Below, piece by piece: positions 1 through 12,300 of a stretch of 64,000 nucleotides of DNA (position 1 is the first letter of the stretch; the number at the start of each line of letters is the position of its first letter). The position numbers were made by a program, and so were the translations under genes. The notes beneath the pieces are model-generated. The model did no database searches, had not been told where the DNA came from, and saw only the letters and a list, made by a program, of their open reading frames with translations. Source of the stretch: Hypericum androsaemum (Eukaryota; Streptophyta; Magnoliopsida; Malpighiales; Hypericaceae); NCBI GenBank assembly GCA_963995505.1, contig OZ023189.1, positions 13,725,495-13,789,494 of the forward strand, in the 5' to 3' direction.

Positions 1-1068
1 GAAGACAATGCATTGTTGCTGCTGAATTCTTTACCTGGCTCCTAGAAAAATTTGGTTACAACTCTAACTTAGGGAAAGTAGTCCCTGGTATTGGAAGATA
101 TCACAAGTGCTCTGCTAGGGTTTCATCAAAGAAGGAAAATTGGTGATGAACAAGCGGAAGGGCTGGTTGTGAGGGGTAGCCATGGTGATTGTAGTGGAGC
201 AAAAGATGGGAAAGGATCCAAGTCGTGGTCAAGAAGATTCAAGAGAAATTGCTTCGAGTGCAGAGAAAAAGGGCACGTGAAGAAGGATTGTCCAAAAAGA
301 ACTCGGGATCGCGAGAAAAAAGGACCAGGTTCCGTGAATGTGGCCTCACATTCGAACAGGTCAGATGGTGATCTTCTTTCTATTTTGTCAAGTCCAAAGC
401 ATTCTGATTCCTGGATTTTGGATAGCGCTTGCTCTTTCCACATGACGCCCAAGAGAGGGTGGTTCGACACCTACAAGTTCGTTGATTCAGATATGGTGAC
501 TATGGGTGATGGTTCTACTTGCAAAATTGCTGGCATAGGTGATATCCAAATCAAGATGTGGGATGGTGTTGAGAGAAAATTATGTGGGGTTAGGCATGTT
601 CCAAAGTTGGAGAGAAATTTGATCTCGTTAAGAGCCTTAGATTATAGTGGGTACAACTATAATGTTGTAGGCGGGCTAATAGAGGTAGAGAAGGATACTG
701 TGGTGGTGATGAAGGGTGAAAGAAATGCTAGAAACACCTACAGGTTAGTGGGAAACACGGTTGTAGGTGGAGTCACCTCGTTGGATTTTGATAGAGGGGA
801 GAAAAGCTCTTGTGTGATGGAGCAAAAGCTTGACATGAATGGTTTGAGTGGAGTTGAGATTCGCAGAGACAAAGTTAGCAAGTTTTCGCTATGGTTGTCT
901 AAAGAGACGTGTACGTCAAAGGTGTTAGGTAGGTTTTGCATGGGAAATGCGAAGCCGTTGGTAGCACCAGAGCAAATCGGGTATCTCACTCAAGGCCGAA
1001 CAGTGGAGTTCGTGACATGTCGAGGGTTCTACTTAGTGAAACAAAAGGTTTCCCTTTGTACGCTATAG
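1..1068 (+). pseudogene. Copia gag-protease relic with in-frame stops
   Basis: Read from base 1, frame 1 encodes a gag fragment with three stop codons within the first 90 bases, then stays open to 1068. The CCHC knuckle CFECREKGHVKKDC (about 250-291) binds nucleic acid in intact gag. WILDSACSFHMTP (about 412-450) matches the copia aspartic protease active site; here it reads DSA where D(T/S)G is usual, a change seen in many plant copia proteases. VRHVPKLERNLISL (about 587-630) is the conserved stretch after the protease. The last ~60 codons are unrecognised. The early stops and missing pol make this a pseudogene. Confidence 0.82.
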
Positions 1069-1476
1069 CAAGTAGCATTGGTTTGAGGCAAAAAGGTCCA
1101 ACGGAAGAGCGGTTCGAGGTTGTGGAGCATAGGGTAGATCAAAAAATAGAGGGTACGTCTATTGGTCGCAAGGTTGCTTCAGAAAGTGGACTCGCTAGTT
1201 GGGGTTCGATGGAGGTTAGAGGGAATAGGCCAAGCAAGCTCAAAAGCTCGAGTTTAGGGGCTGGCTCCAAGTGATTGAACAAAAGGTGAAGAGAAAGTTG
1301 AGACGGTCTTATTGATGCAGTTATCTATGGTCTGAGATGGAATCGGTAGAGTCGGATTAGTTTTGCAAGATCTCATGGTTCTTCATGGGGCGGTGTTTTG
1401 TCATGGTGGAGTTTGTTGAAGTTTGGATGGAGCTTCATGGTTCTTCCACGAGATGATTTCTCGCCAAGGTGGAGAT

Positions 1477-1764
1477 TGTTGAGATGGCGAGAAATAGGAA
1501 AGACTTATTTCCTATTCCTATTCCTATTCCTATTCTGACTAGGTTTTGGACTCCTAATCCGACCTAGATAGGTTACTTGTACACCAAGGGTTTGTCTCTA
1601 TATAAAGACATGTTACCCTAGATTTTTTGTATGGATTTGTGACTTGGATCCATCAATAAAAGTTCTCCTTTCTCTTCGTGGATGTAGGCATTAGGCCGAA
1701 CCACGTTATCTCTTAGGTCCGTGTTCTTTGCGCGTTTTGTTCCCTATTTGCTGAATTCCTAACA
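1477..1764 (+). repeat. 3' LTR of the left-edge copia element (288 bp)
   Basis: It begins TGTTGAGATGG directly after a purine-rich tract and ends CTAACA, giving TG...CA termini. It contains five tandem copies of a hexamer CTATTC near 1507-1536, a TATA box (atataaag, 1600-1607) and a polyadenylation-like AATAAA (1655-1660). That is the expected U3-R order on the plus strand. The 5' partner is outside the window, so the boundaries rest on termini and polypurine tract only. Confidence 0.72.
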
Positions 1765-2089
1765 CATATAATTAATTTTGATATCATTTTCCCAACTATA
1801 AATATCGCTGATACCCATGATTTATAATTCACTCTCATTTTAGAGAATTTTCAATTACTTCTTGATAAGAGTATATAATAAACCAACATATCTCATACAT
1901 GTGGGCTCGGGAATGTCTTATATGTTTTGTTTGCAGCGATATCGTGAAAGATTTGAATTCAGCAAAACAGTGCACTTTCATCCTCTATCATGTTCATAAG
2001 CGATTACGTTGGCATAATTCAACATCTAATTTGTGTACAAAAAAGTAGAAAACCAAAACGGAAGAATAATTCACATAACCAAAAGCCAA
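1765..2089. other. AT-rich spacer, no gene seen
   Basis: This short AT-rich stretch separates the copia LTR from the 3' end of the GH9 gene, and its right part probably holds that gene's 3' UTR on the minus strand. No other feature is visible. Confidence 0.5.
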
Positions 2090-5000
2090 TTATATTATTA
2101 AGACGTGTGATCTGAAGTAGGCCAAGAGACCAACTAGAGGTGCGTTAATATACGTAGTTGGCTCGGTGTGTACAAAATCAGCCCTAGAGTCATTATACTC
2201 GTCCCTAACATCGGGACCTCCAACCACGGCGCCAATTAGCAAGTTGGGATTGGGATTGATGCTATCGAAATACGTGCTTCCGGCTTGACAATCGATGAAA
2301 CTTGGGTGATCGGCGATGGACGGAAGCGAGGAGCCACGGTGGTGTATCCTCTCCGGAAATTTCTCGCCATATCCCACCATATAAGACATGTTTATTGGGT
2401 TGCTCCCTAGTATGTAATCCACCTACGTCAATTTGATTTTGTTATTGCATGGCACAATTAACCTTAATGAAAATTTTCGAGTTCGAATTATTAGAACATA
2501 AGATTTGGCAAAAGAATTTTGTTCTCATCGACTAAAATATAAATTAGTCATTTATGAAATATCGAGATGTAATATAGGTTCCAAAGTTAAGATATTAGGT
2601 TCCATTTGTATAGTTGGTTTAAACAAACAACGGAAAAATATTAAATTACCGCAGAAATTTTTTCTGAAAATTGTAGGAAAATTTTTGAAAATTTTTTTCC
2701 GAAAAAACAACAGGATGGAATTGGCACATAAATTGTTGCATTTGCATTTGTTTCTCGCACAAAACTTTGCCCAAGTAAATTTTGTACCTGGCCTTGTGCA
2801 AACTGAACAAGTCTAGACGGTGTAGCTGAAACGTCGCCGCATCGAACCTCTCTATTGTATTTATTCAAGTAACTGGCGTAAGTAAGAAGAAGAAATGACA
2901 AAGCTGTCGTGTGTTGCAAGTTGCTACCTCCAGGTTTGAACAGTAACCCACCTACAAACAATTACACATCGCAATGAGAAATTAACTATGCCACTAACTT
3001 GCTCATTAAACTCTTATAATGGATCTTAAGTTTTTGGGAAAAATCGAACAAGTACTTTATGATTTCATTTTTTTCTAGATATTTTTTAACTAAATGTGTG
3101 AATTTGGAAAATCACTTTCATCATAAGTGAAAAAACTAAAACACGTAATATTTGATCAAAAAATGTCAAAACGTTTGGTACCAATTGAATTTTTGCCTAA
3201 ATTGTTAGATAAGACCAATAAATGATGGCTAACCTGGGGAGAAGGAAACAGATAAGGTGGGAGATTCAGGTAATATCGTACAAACAAATTTGTCAGCGTA
3301 AGGAACAAAAGGACCTTGATTGGAAGAATTAGCCAACGCCATCTATATGATAAAAAATGACACAATATAAGAGAGAATCTTATAATGTAAATTATTTAGC
3401 GTTACACGTTAATTATGCAAGTCAATAAGAACTTTATAGTATATATACCTTGGAAGATAGTATATTAATCCCTGCATGCTTGGCATCCCACCCAAATTCA
3501 GCAACAGCACCATTATTTTCCAAATTGTATATATTTTGAGTCACATAGCTCCAGTAATATTGCGACTTTGTGGCCTTGTATAACCACGCTGCTCCCCATA
3601 TTAATTCATCCTGTTACACATGTTTAATTAATTAATTTTAGCCTCAAGAATGGAAAAAAACTTATTGAAAGAGTCATTTCCTAAACTAGTCCTCACAATA
3701 CTTGAATCTGAACAATATAGCTTCATCAAAAGATTAATTAATTAATAACACGGTAATTATGATAACTTCTATCTAAAATTAAATAGTTGACAAGATTTAT
3801 TTACATTTCCATGAAATGTTCATATGTCATGTAAACTCTTTTCTGTAGTACTCAATATTTTAATTTTTAGAACTAATATATATCTATGCATAAAGAAATT
3901 AACAAATTATGTAATAAAGAGTGGTGTTTACCTCGTAACCATTGAAATCGCAGTAAAAGGGGCAAACCCATGGTCCAAGGCTGTCGTTATAAGATCCCCG
4001 GAAGGTATCCGCAAATTGGAAAACCTACAGAACACAAACAATAAATAATTCCATTAACCCGTAAAAATCCGTCGAATTTTTAGACCGACTAATCTAGTTT
4101 AATCGTTAAGAAGCATTGAGAAAGAACATACCGTTTTAGCTCTCCCGAGAAGCTTGGAAGAGTACGTCCGGTTGTGAGACCTAAACACGAGGGAGGAAGC
4201 GGCGAGCGCGGCGGCGATCTCGCCGGAGACCTCGGACCCGGGGAAGTCCCGGCTGACGGCGTATGGAGTCCGAGGGGTGTCCATGTCCTCGGGCCGCTCC
4301 CAGCACCTGTGGTCGGCGTTGGGGTCGCCGACCTGGACGAAGACGAAGCCGGGGACGGACGTGGCCTTGAGGAAGTAGTCGGTGGCCCACTTGATGGCCT
4401 CCAAGGCGTGGTCCAGGTCCGGGCCCATCGTATTGCCGTACTCCAACACACTCCAGGCCAGCATCGTCGTCGAGAACGCCATCGGGAAGTTGAACTTCAC
4501 GTTGTCGCCGGCGTCGTAGTAGCCACCCACCAAGTCCACCTGCAAAAGTTTAATTGAATCTTATTTAATAGTGAAAAAAGTTTAATTGTTGGAGATCAGG
4601 CCAACTTTCCCTATCCATCAACAAGTTTTTTTCCAAACAAAGGATAAGAAAATGATTCCCATTTTAAATTGGGTACGGAGTGAAGGAAATGATTCTGAAC
4701 AGTTTGGAGTAAAAAGAATCGCGCTGGCATGCCTAATTATGTGATACCAGCATGTTTTTTATGTGATACTGGCATGTCCCGTTATGTCATACTAGCCAGT
4801 GTATTTTCCGTGTTTGCGATACTGGCATGTCTCCTTATGTCATACTGGGCCGTGTGGCTTTTTCATTTTGGTCCCTGTAATTTTATATTTTACAAAAAAA
4901 AACCCTGCATGTCTTTCACTCCAAACTATTTAGAATTGGGGCATTCAGTACCCAATCCAACCCCAATTATTCCTACAAGAATTTTAATGATAGTATTTAT

Positions 5001-7344
5001 AGTGGAAATTTTATAGTATTTATGCTGTGAAAATGACCATAAAAAATTTACTTATGAAAAAAAATTATTCCTATCATGAATGAAAAAAATTATTAAAAGC
5101 TGACAGTACTCAAATAGGTAGTTTATATATTTTCATACTCATAAGTATATGAAAATATGTTAGGACTATGGTAAAGTTTTTCTTACCCAAAAAAATATGT
5201 TTGTGTTCATTTATTAAGCTGCCCCACCTAATGTAATGGCGAAGAATTTTATTGTGATTATTTTTTAATAATGATAAATTTTGCATTATTGAATTTTTTT
5301 TATATAAAATATAAGAGACAAAAAATAATCATGTAAGACACTTGATAAATTTTAATCATTGAGAATATCAGATCCTGCTTCTAGAGTGACCATTGTAGAA
5401 TTTTCTGGGTAGACTTGCATCCATATAAGATAATTTACGAGAAAATCATAATTTTAAAATGATTTTCTAAGATATACCCCGATTGGATTCGAACGAAACG
5501 AAATATTCAATTTGTTAGTGCAAGCATAAATCTTGAAATATTCAATTTGTTAGTGCAAGCACAATTTGTTAAGGCAAAACATAAATCTTCTCATATAGGT
5601 TACCGTACGTGAAATGTTCATGTTGGCTACAATTCTTGGCTAAATGAACTTTGAAAAGATAATCTTGAACCACGATACTAGAAACCTATAAAAATTTTAA
5701 TTTTAATTTTTTTCCTGAAGATACAAGACTTGAACTCGATTTAATTTCCTTCTCAATGACGACGATTCAAGTGGTTCTACTTCATTATCCTATTGATGCA
5801 ACGCAATTAAATCTTCACATGAACCCGAGATTTTTGCGTTTCCAAGCAGCAATTTAAACGGCCGGCCGAAATTAATACTATGGAATGAAAAGAATCATCC
5901 AAAAAAATTTCAACCTATTGAATTCTAACTTAACCAAAAAATTTACAAACTAATGAGCGAGTTATTGTAGCTTAAACAGATCTCGAGTTCGAGTCCTTGG
6001 AAATGTAGCAGTTAAATAATTGTTGGGAGAATTTTGTCATCTTTAAAAATCCTATCCGAATTAAACTTGGAGTAGTCGCCCGAGTGGATCGGGTACCAAA
6101 TAATATAAACCCAAAAAATTATAATTCCATTCTTTGTGAATGAGCTTATTGCTACTTTTTAAAAAGTTATATCCAACTCAAATGTAATTTAGTTGTGAAA
6201 TGTAGATAGTAGGTGTTATAAAAAACTATTTGAAATTGATTATGGATGGAATCAAACAAGAGTCCGTGATTACGGTTCACGTGAAGAGCTAATTGAAGCA
6301 AAAAAAGAAGGGTTTCTCCATTGATCCGTCACTTTCAACCTCACAAGCAATCCACTTATCTTAACAACTTTCCCCCCTTGGCTTTCTGCTTAAAAAAGAT
6401 GTATACGCCTCAACTACAACACTCTCCAAGAAGCAACTTACCTATGTAAACCGCAATTAAAATGCATATGTACCTAAATCATACTAATTGCAATGTTAGT
6501 TGCGTTTTCTTCATCCCCTAACGTTGGTTTTGGTGAAACAAATTATGTGAAAAAATATTTATATGATTCAATATCCAACCTCAAAAGAGAAAAATAAATC
6601 TATCGATTAGTTGCCTTAAATGGACAGGTCTTGTCCCCACTGAATCCAACCTCATACACGTTCTAATTTGATATATCCTACGATGATAATATAATAAATA
6701 TGCAAAATGCATGATTAACAATCATTGCGGATAAAAAGTTGTCGGAACGTGTTATAATCCTCATATCCAACGCAAAACTATGAGGTAATGAGTATGTAGA
6801 TTTTCAACCCTTAGAAACTTACCTACCAGTACTGCACTAAGCAATATGAGATTCTAAATAGAATGCCAAAAAATTCCACTCCAACAACGAAATACGCAAA
6901 TATTTCCTGATCATGACTATTGTGCCTATGCAACTTGCAAGTCTTGTAAAATAGATGTAACATCTCGTTTACCTTTTTCCATTTAAGGCAATTGATTCAT
7001 TCACATTGACCCCTCAATTATGCAATTTCCAAACATCAATATCAGGATTACAATCTGAATAATATTTATGAAAAAAATTGGGAATGAAATTAAAAGGGGA
7101 GAGAGAGATGGACCAGAAATGAACTTACACCAATCTCAAATCCATCACGAAGGGCAGAATCCTTCCTCCAAGTCATCCTTTGAGTGGAAGGCAGCTTCCC
7201 CGACCTCTGCCCTTCAAAGAACAATATGCTTTTGGTCAACGCATCTCCATAATCATGAAAACCGGCCGCCAACCTCGTTAAAACTACTACCATCACTATC
7301 ACGACCGCCTTGACCACGACGAGACTTCTCTGTACTTGGTCCAT
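2090..7344 (-). CDS. Secreted GH9 endo-beta-1,4-glucanase (plant cellulase, class B)
   Basis: Seven exons with GT-AG borders, on the minus strand: 7344-7129, 4539-4132, 4024-3932, 3610-3449, 3342-3234, 2951-2788, 2422-2090. They join in frame to 494 codons, the usual length of secreted GH9 enzymes. These enzymes cut internal beta-1,4-glucan bonds in the cell wall during growth or abscission. A hydrophobic stretch at residues 9-27 is a signal peptide; no membrane anchor or C-terminal cellulose-binding module follows. GH9 hallmarks are present: [13 protein letters not shown] with the catalytic Asp pair (exon 2), [23 protein letters not shown] (exon 3), the histidine signature [10 protein letters not shown] and the acid signature [17 protein letters not shown] with the catalytic Glu (exon 7). 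Possible N-glycosylation sites are HNRT and YNDS. Exon 2 is GC-rich; intron 1 is 2589 bp and holds local repeats. I see no frameshift or stop. Confidence 0.95.
4725..4850. repeat. Degenerate short tandem repeat in GH9 intron 1
   Basis: Four imperfect units of roughly 30 bases share the words 'gtgatactggcatgt' and 'ttatgtcatact'. They sit in the first intron of the cellulase gene. No function is indicated. Confidence 0.5.
5500..5561. repeat. 35-bp tandem duplication in GH9 intron 1
   Basis: The word gaaatattcaatttgttagt starts at 5500 and again at 5535, and the first 27 bases of the two units are identical. A shortened echo (caatttgttaaggcaa) follows. This looks like a recent local duplication inside the intron. 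Confidence 0.75.
5950..6105 (+). repeat. Possible tRNA-derived SINE remnant in GH9 intron 1
   Basis: The word gagttcgagtccttgg resembles a pol III B box, with a possible degenerate A-box region about 30 bases upstream (gcgagttattgtagctt). A similar arrangement occurs near 39285-39330. No poly-A tail or target-site duplication was established, so this is only a tentative call. Confidence 0.25.
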
Positions 7345-7395
7345 GATCTCTTAACTAACCCACTAACACACTCACCCTCGTACTTGGTGTTTGTG

Positions 7396-7406
7396 TTATA
7401 TATAAG
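7396..7406 (-). promoter_or_regulatory. TATA box of the GH9 gene
   Basis: On the minus strand the sequence reads cttatatataa, about 52 bases upstream of the start codon at 7344. This spacing fits a core promoter with a short 5' leader. Confidence 0.6.
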
Positions 7407-7744
7407 CAACAAACTTAGAGTGAGAAGAATGTGAAAGAAAAGGAAAGGGGTACAAGGAAAATTGCATATTCAGTCACTTGCTATAGAGGCAAGCAACTTC
7501 CTGGCTATACAAGTAAGAAAGGGAATGTGAGTTTCTTTCATGGGATAGTGGTGGATTTGGTTCGAATTAATGGGTTCGGTTCAGTGTCCTACTTGTTCTT
7601 CACTCCGTTGACCAATCAGGAGCATGCACTTGTGGTAGCGGTATTGATTTTGAGTTTAGATGTGTCCTTTTTTCTCTCCTTTTTTAGCAAACTTGAAAAT
7701 TGATGTATCGGCGACTTTTGGATAAAAAATCTGATATGGAGGGT

Positions 7745-9300
7745 AAAAGTATAACTTTTTTTAAAGGTAAATGCATATTACTCCTCAAAAAATCTCAAAG
7801 AAGCTTACAACCAACTTACAACCAGGAGATACAATCCTCATGGAATTAGATAGAACCTATCAACGTAGAAAACTTACAAGATAAATACTATCTAATTCGA
7901 GTCACCCCACAAAAGCATCGAAACAACACCACAAAGGAAGGCCAAAAACCAACCAAAACCTATCGAAAAGTTAAGGGAATCAAAAAGTCAAGAATGAGAG
8001 AGCCCAAAGGCCGCCTCCTTAATCGTGCGGAGGATAAAATAAGCGTCCTCCTCCCAAGAAAACCCCCGCAATGATAGCAAGACGCCATGCCACGCCTCTG
8101 CCGAAAGTGCTTTGCGAAGAGCATCCTCATTCGAATCCGAACTCACCAAAATGGAGGGAAGGCAAAGCTCTAACTCAAACTTCAAAGCTTATTTTACCTT
8201 CATTTTTGGAATAGAAGATTGCAAAAGAGCGGCGGCTTTACTAGTCAGCTTCCGAACATGGGTGCTAGAACGGATCGGAGTCATCTGTGTAAAATGACTC
8301 ATTTTAACCTTCTTGCCTACCCGGCCAGGAGCAGTGGACTCCAGCGATGTAGAAGCGAGGCAATGCACCTTGGCAGAGGCCGGAGCATCTACAGTTGAGA
8401 TGAACTTCTCCATCCAATTAGCAGCCGCACCGGCAGGGGGCACAATCAATGACTCCAACCAATCACCATCGGCCCCGAAGGCAGCCAAGGCCTCCTGTAT
8501 GTGCGAGGAAGGCAGCCCGTGATCAGGAGCATCAGCAACTGCAACACCTACATCAGCAACCAAAAAGTCCACCTCGGAGCCGAGCACCTCCAAACCACAC
8601 ACGTCACCGCCATCCTCCCAATCCAAATCCACGAGGGCATCATCCACCATTGCCAGGCGGCCAGCCTCATCATAAGGTGAATCACAACAGAGCGGTAACA
8701 GCCGCGGATCACCAACCGAGCACCCAACACCATCTACAGTTGCTGAGGCACTTGATTCACCAACCAACCATTTTTTGTCAGCCTCCCGCAAACCAGAAAT
8801 AGCCCTAGGCCGCTTCTCAATGGATGCATCAACTACTAAGCTCACACAAGAGGCAATACCAACAGGGTAAAGAGCAGGGAAAAGCTGCAATTCAACCTCA
8901 GCACCAACTGTTGCAGCTGCAGAAGGAGGGGGCTCAGAAACCACAAGGAGCTCCTCCACCTCATCACCATCAGCCAATGCAACGCCAGGAGGTGGGGCAT
9001 CCTCTGACTCAGCCGCGAGGGGAGGCTGGACAATAGGATCCTACAAAACAACATCCGTACTAGCAACAAGAGGCTGCAAATCCGACGTCTGCACACCCGA
9101 ATCAACAGTAGCAATTGCGACAATAACGAAAGCAGGTGGCGAACCAAGAACCCCCAAAGTCTAAAGAAGAGTGGGGCAACAAGCAACAACCTGCGCAGCC
9201 GAGCCTCTGTAAAACTTTGCCACAGACACGAATAGACGCTTACCTTCCACATTAACCTTGAGGACGACCGAAGCGGCATCGTCTTGCAAGGGGATTCAGA
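7745..9300 (-). mobile_element. LINE-like (non-LTR) retrotransposon relic
   Basis: On the minus strand a long acidic, serine/alanine-rich frame is followed by about 240 bases of untranslated DNA. It ends TTTTTTGAGGAGTAATATGC...CCTTTAAAAAAAG, an A-rich tail. The word TTTTTTGAGGAGTAATA recurs near 46815 and, in part (GAGGAGTA plus A-run), near 47600, suggesting a shared LINE 3' end. No reverse transcriptase domain is present, so this is an ORF1-type fragment or a non-autonomous derivative. Start and target-site duplication were not resolved. Confidence 0.5.
7988..9290 (-). pseudogene. Broken ORF1-like reading frame of the LINE-like relic
   Basis: One frame on the minus strand runs from about 9290 to 7988 and is interrupted by stops near 9160, 9040 and 8189. 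It begins with KVNVEGKRLFVSVAKF, which resembles the end of the RRM-like domain in some plant LINE ORF1 proteins. A long low-complexity acidic part follows (8977-8189). The frame ends in a tryptophan-bearing stretch (EAWHGVLLSLRGFSWEEDAY). I recognise no catalytic motif. The first domain's upstream part is missing, so the 5' end is truncated. An alternative is an unknown host gene relic, but the A-rich tail favours retrotransposition. Confidence 0.4.
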
Positions 9301-12300
9301 TGAACCTAAATCTTGAATTTTGCTTAGAAGGTATGAGATTTGGAAAAGGGGAGGAGGAGGGGAAAAATGGTTCAATATGTTGTCAACATCATAAACTACA
9401 GGTTTAACCTGTCAGATTGACAAATCTAACTCAAATTCTAAAAATGTATTTTGTACTTTTAATGATAAAATTAGCAAATAAACTAGAGAAATTTTAAAAT
9501 TATTTAACATTTAATAATCAAAATAGAAATTTAATAAAATATTTTAAAATATATATCTGGTCTGACCGGACAGACTAAAAAATAGAGTATTTTCCAGGTG
9601 GCCTTATCCAACCCGTTTAAGATGCAGCCCAATTTTCATATGGATGCAAGTAACAAAACTGAGTATGAACATTGTCCGGCCCGCCTATCATCCTGGGTCT
9701 CGCTGGGCTTTGAGCCTGGGAAATTATTCCCTCCCCAAATTACGCACTTTATTATATATTATAATAAATTGAATTCCACACGATACATTAGCCAACGGTG
9801 TCAGGTTGCAAGTAGAGGTGCAGATTGATCTTTTGTTTTCTTATTTTTTCTTGTGCTTGAAAAAAAGGTGCATAATATCAGGGGGAATAAAAAGATTGAT
9901 GTAAAAATTTATCGTTTACAGTTGAAAATTTGATTAGATCGTGTAATTGGCAATTGTTGATCAACTATTTGCATTAGGATTTTAATATTAAAACAAGGGA
10001 AAAGTTTGGTAAGGCTTCACTTGAAGGGAAAAAAGAGAATTATACCATTAATAAAATTTCATTAATAAATTTACATATTTAAAAATAAAAGGGAAAAAGA
10101 GAAGCAATATAAGGGACAATTTTGGTACGAGTGCGTTTGATTTTGCCCATTGTTAGTACCAATTTTTTAAAAGATTAATTAGAAAGGGTTTATGGTCTAT
10201 TTAGTATTATATTTAATATTAAATGTCAAATAAATTTCAATATTTTTAACTTTGTTGTAAGATTTATATTAAAAAAATCTATTTTATCACTTTCAACCTA
10301 AATATACTTTATAGATTATTTTTTTATTGAATTAGTTAAATCTTGACAGACCGGTCCAACTATATTAACCACAAATTCAACAATCTTTCCGATATTGTAA
10401 TTAAATATTCAACTAGTCGAACGAACGATCAAACCACACTTTTTAAGATAATGGATAGTACGAGGACCAACCAAAAATAAAATGATTGCCTTCCCAAACT
10501 GAAAATATGTGTGGCTAAATCCAGATTATCTACACAAAATTGCACATGGCTTGTTAGTTAGATAAAAGAGTTGATGTGTCTCCCGACCAGCACAAATTTC
10601 ATGGTCCTCGGCGTATGTGAGCACTCGAATCAATATGCACGTAATTGTCTGATATTGTACATGTCATCTAGCTATGTTTTTTATATCAAATAATATTCTC
10701 ACATCTACTAAACCAAAATAATCTAAATTCTAACAACGTATAATCTCTTCAACCATTATTATGTTTGCTCATTATTAGGATAGATCTGAGTAAGTGGATA
10801 TATACCTGTACGAGAATTGGTTTAATAATGCCATACTGCTGTCTTGCACTGCACATTGTTTGCCTTAATTTCCATGATATGTGACATTTTAATCAGTATA
10901 TGCACGACTAATTTAAAACTGATTTTATTCTGAATTTTGTGTGATTTAGGTGACGATTGCCTAAATGGAACTGAGTTGCGGCCAATGGGAAAGAATAATT
11001 GAAGAATTGAATATAACTAGCGATTTCGTCAATTTACACCAAATTTCATCAGACGACGTCACATTGACAGATGAGATCTCTAATCATGGTTAGATGCATC
11101 AAATGGTTACAATAATGTTGCTTTTTCTTTGCGAGCACTAATATTCTCTGACTTCAAGACTAAGCAAATCCGAGCAAAATAACTGTGCATTTTTTTGCCA
11201 TCAAAGCAAACTAACTTTATTCAAGGGGACATTTTCAGCGTAACAACCAAAAACGAGTGTTTTATTCTGGTTTGAAGCGACCAAATATTATTGTTAAAAT
11301 TTCTATATTCAAGTTGAAATTTTAAAACATAGCTAGTGCTCTTTCAATTAAAAATTGTACCCTACAACTTTTCCTTTTTAATATTAACAATTTTCGATGC
11401 GTTCTTTCAAAAAATTTATTAAGCCATTCTCATGTCAAGTTCGTCTCACGTGATATGAAACAAGAACCCGTGTAATAATAATGACACATGAGATAAACTC
11501 GTTTTCATGCAATATCAATTAGACCTCTACATCTAATTCAAAATATTAAAATGTTAATGACTAGCTAAATTTATTTGATTTATAGATTTTTTATAAGTGG
11601 ATATGTATATATATTACTCTCCTTGTTAATTACACCATAGAGTTCGAAAAAGGAAGATCTTATTATTTAATTTATTGGGGCTAACAGCTCATAAATTTCA
11701 ACACAAGATTATCTAAAAATTATCTTAAATGGGACATGCATAACATTATTGTTCTTTAACTTAAATTCATCATAAACAAACAACAAAACAAAATCATCAG
11801 TTGCTAGCAAAAAGACAATTTATTTTGAAACGTTTTTCTCCTCGTCTCGTTTATACCATGACACTTGTTACAGAAAATTGGCTTGCTTATTCGAGTAATG
11901 TAAGTGGTGAGAGATATAAATTTATTTAAAGAGATCTAAACTTAAAAATTTTTAATAAAATATGCACTATTATAAGAGTCACTCCAATAATATTCGATCA
12001 CAGATTAGACACCAAAGAATCATCCAAGAAAAAATCAACGGTACAAGTGGATCAAGTCCATTTCAATGTACAATAGTAGTGCACAAATCTCAGGGAACAT
12101 GTCACACTTAACAATACTGTTACATCCTTACCGATTTAGGACCAGGAACATGGTACTTCTATCGCTGGTATTTAAGTATTTTACAATATTTATTATGAGG
12201 TTGCCTGCTACCTTGTAATAAACCACCACACTTTCTGTAGCTAGGACGACCCCTTTGGACCACTTTGTAATCAGCCATTATTATTCCAATCCCAATGTAA

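Larger units (their letters stand above)
1..1764 (+). mobile_element. Decayed Ty1/copia retrotransposon, 3' portion (gag, protease, 3' LTR)
   Basis: The window opens inside a copia gag (EDNALLLLNSLPGS is typical of the gag core). A zinc knuckle, an aspartic protease and a gag-pre-integrase-like stretch follow. After about 870 the reading frame loses family resemblance. Integrase, reverse transcriptase and RNase H are absent. A polypurine tract (ccaaggtggagat) then precedes a TG...CA LTR. The copy is therefore internally deleted and cannot move alone. Its left end and 5' LTR lie outside the window, so no target-site duplication can be tested. The gag sequence is unlike that of the two copia elements at 13.6 and 21.9 kb, so it belongs to another family. 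Confidence 0.85.

Noticed and set aside
936..1274. 112-codon plus-strand frame after the copia protease
   Set aside because: No copia domain or other motif; it overlaps decayed retrotransposon DNA.
4174..4557. 127-codon plus-strand frame across GH9 exon 2
   Set aside because: It is the antisense of a GC-rich cellulase exon with clear catalytic motifs.
8313..9036. Pro/Gln/His-rich plus-strand frames at 8.3-9.0 kb
   Set aside because: They are antisense shadows of the low-complexity LINE-like frame on the minus strand.
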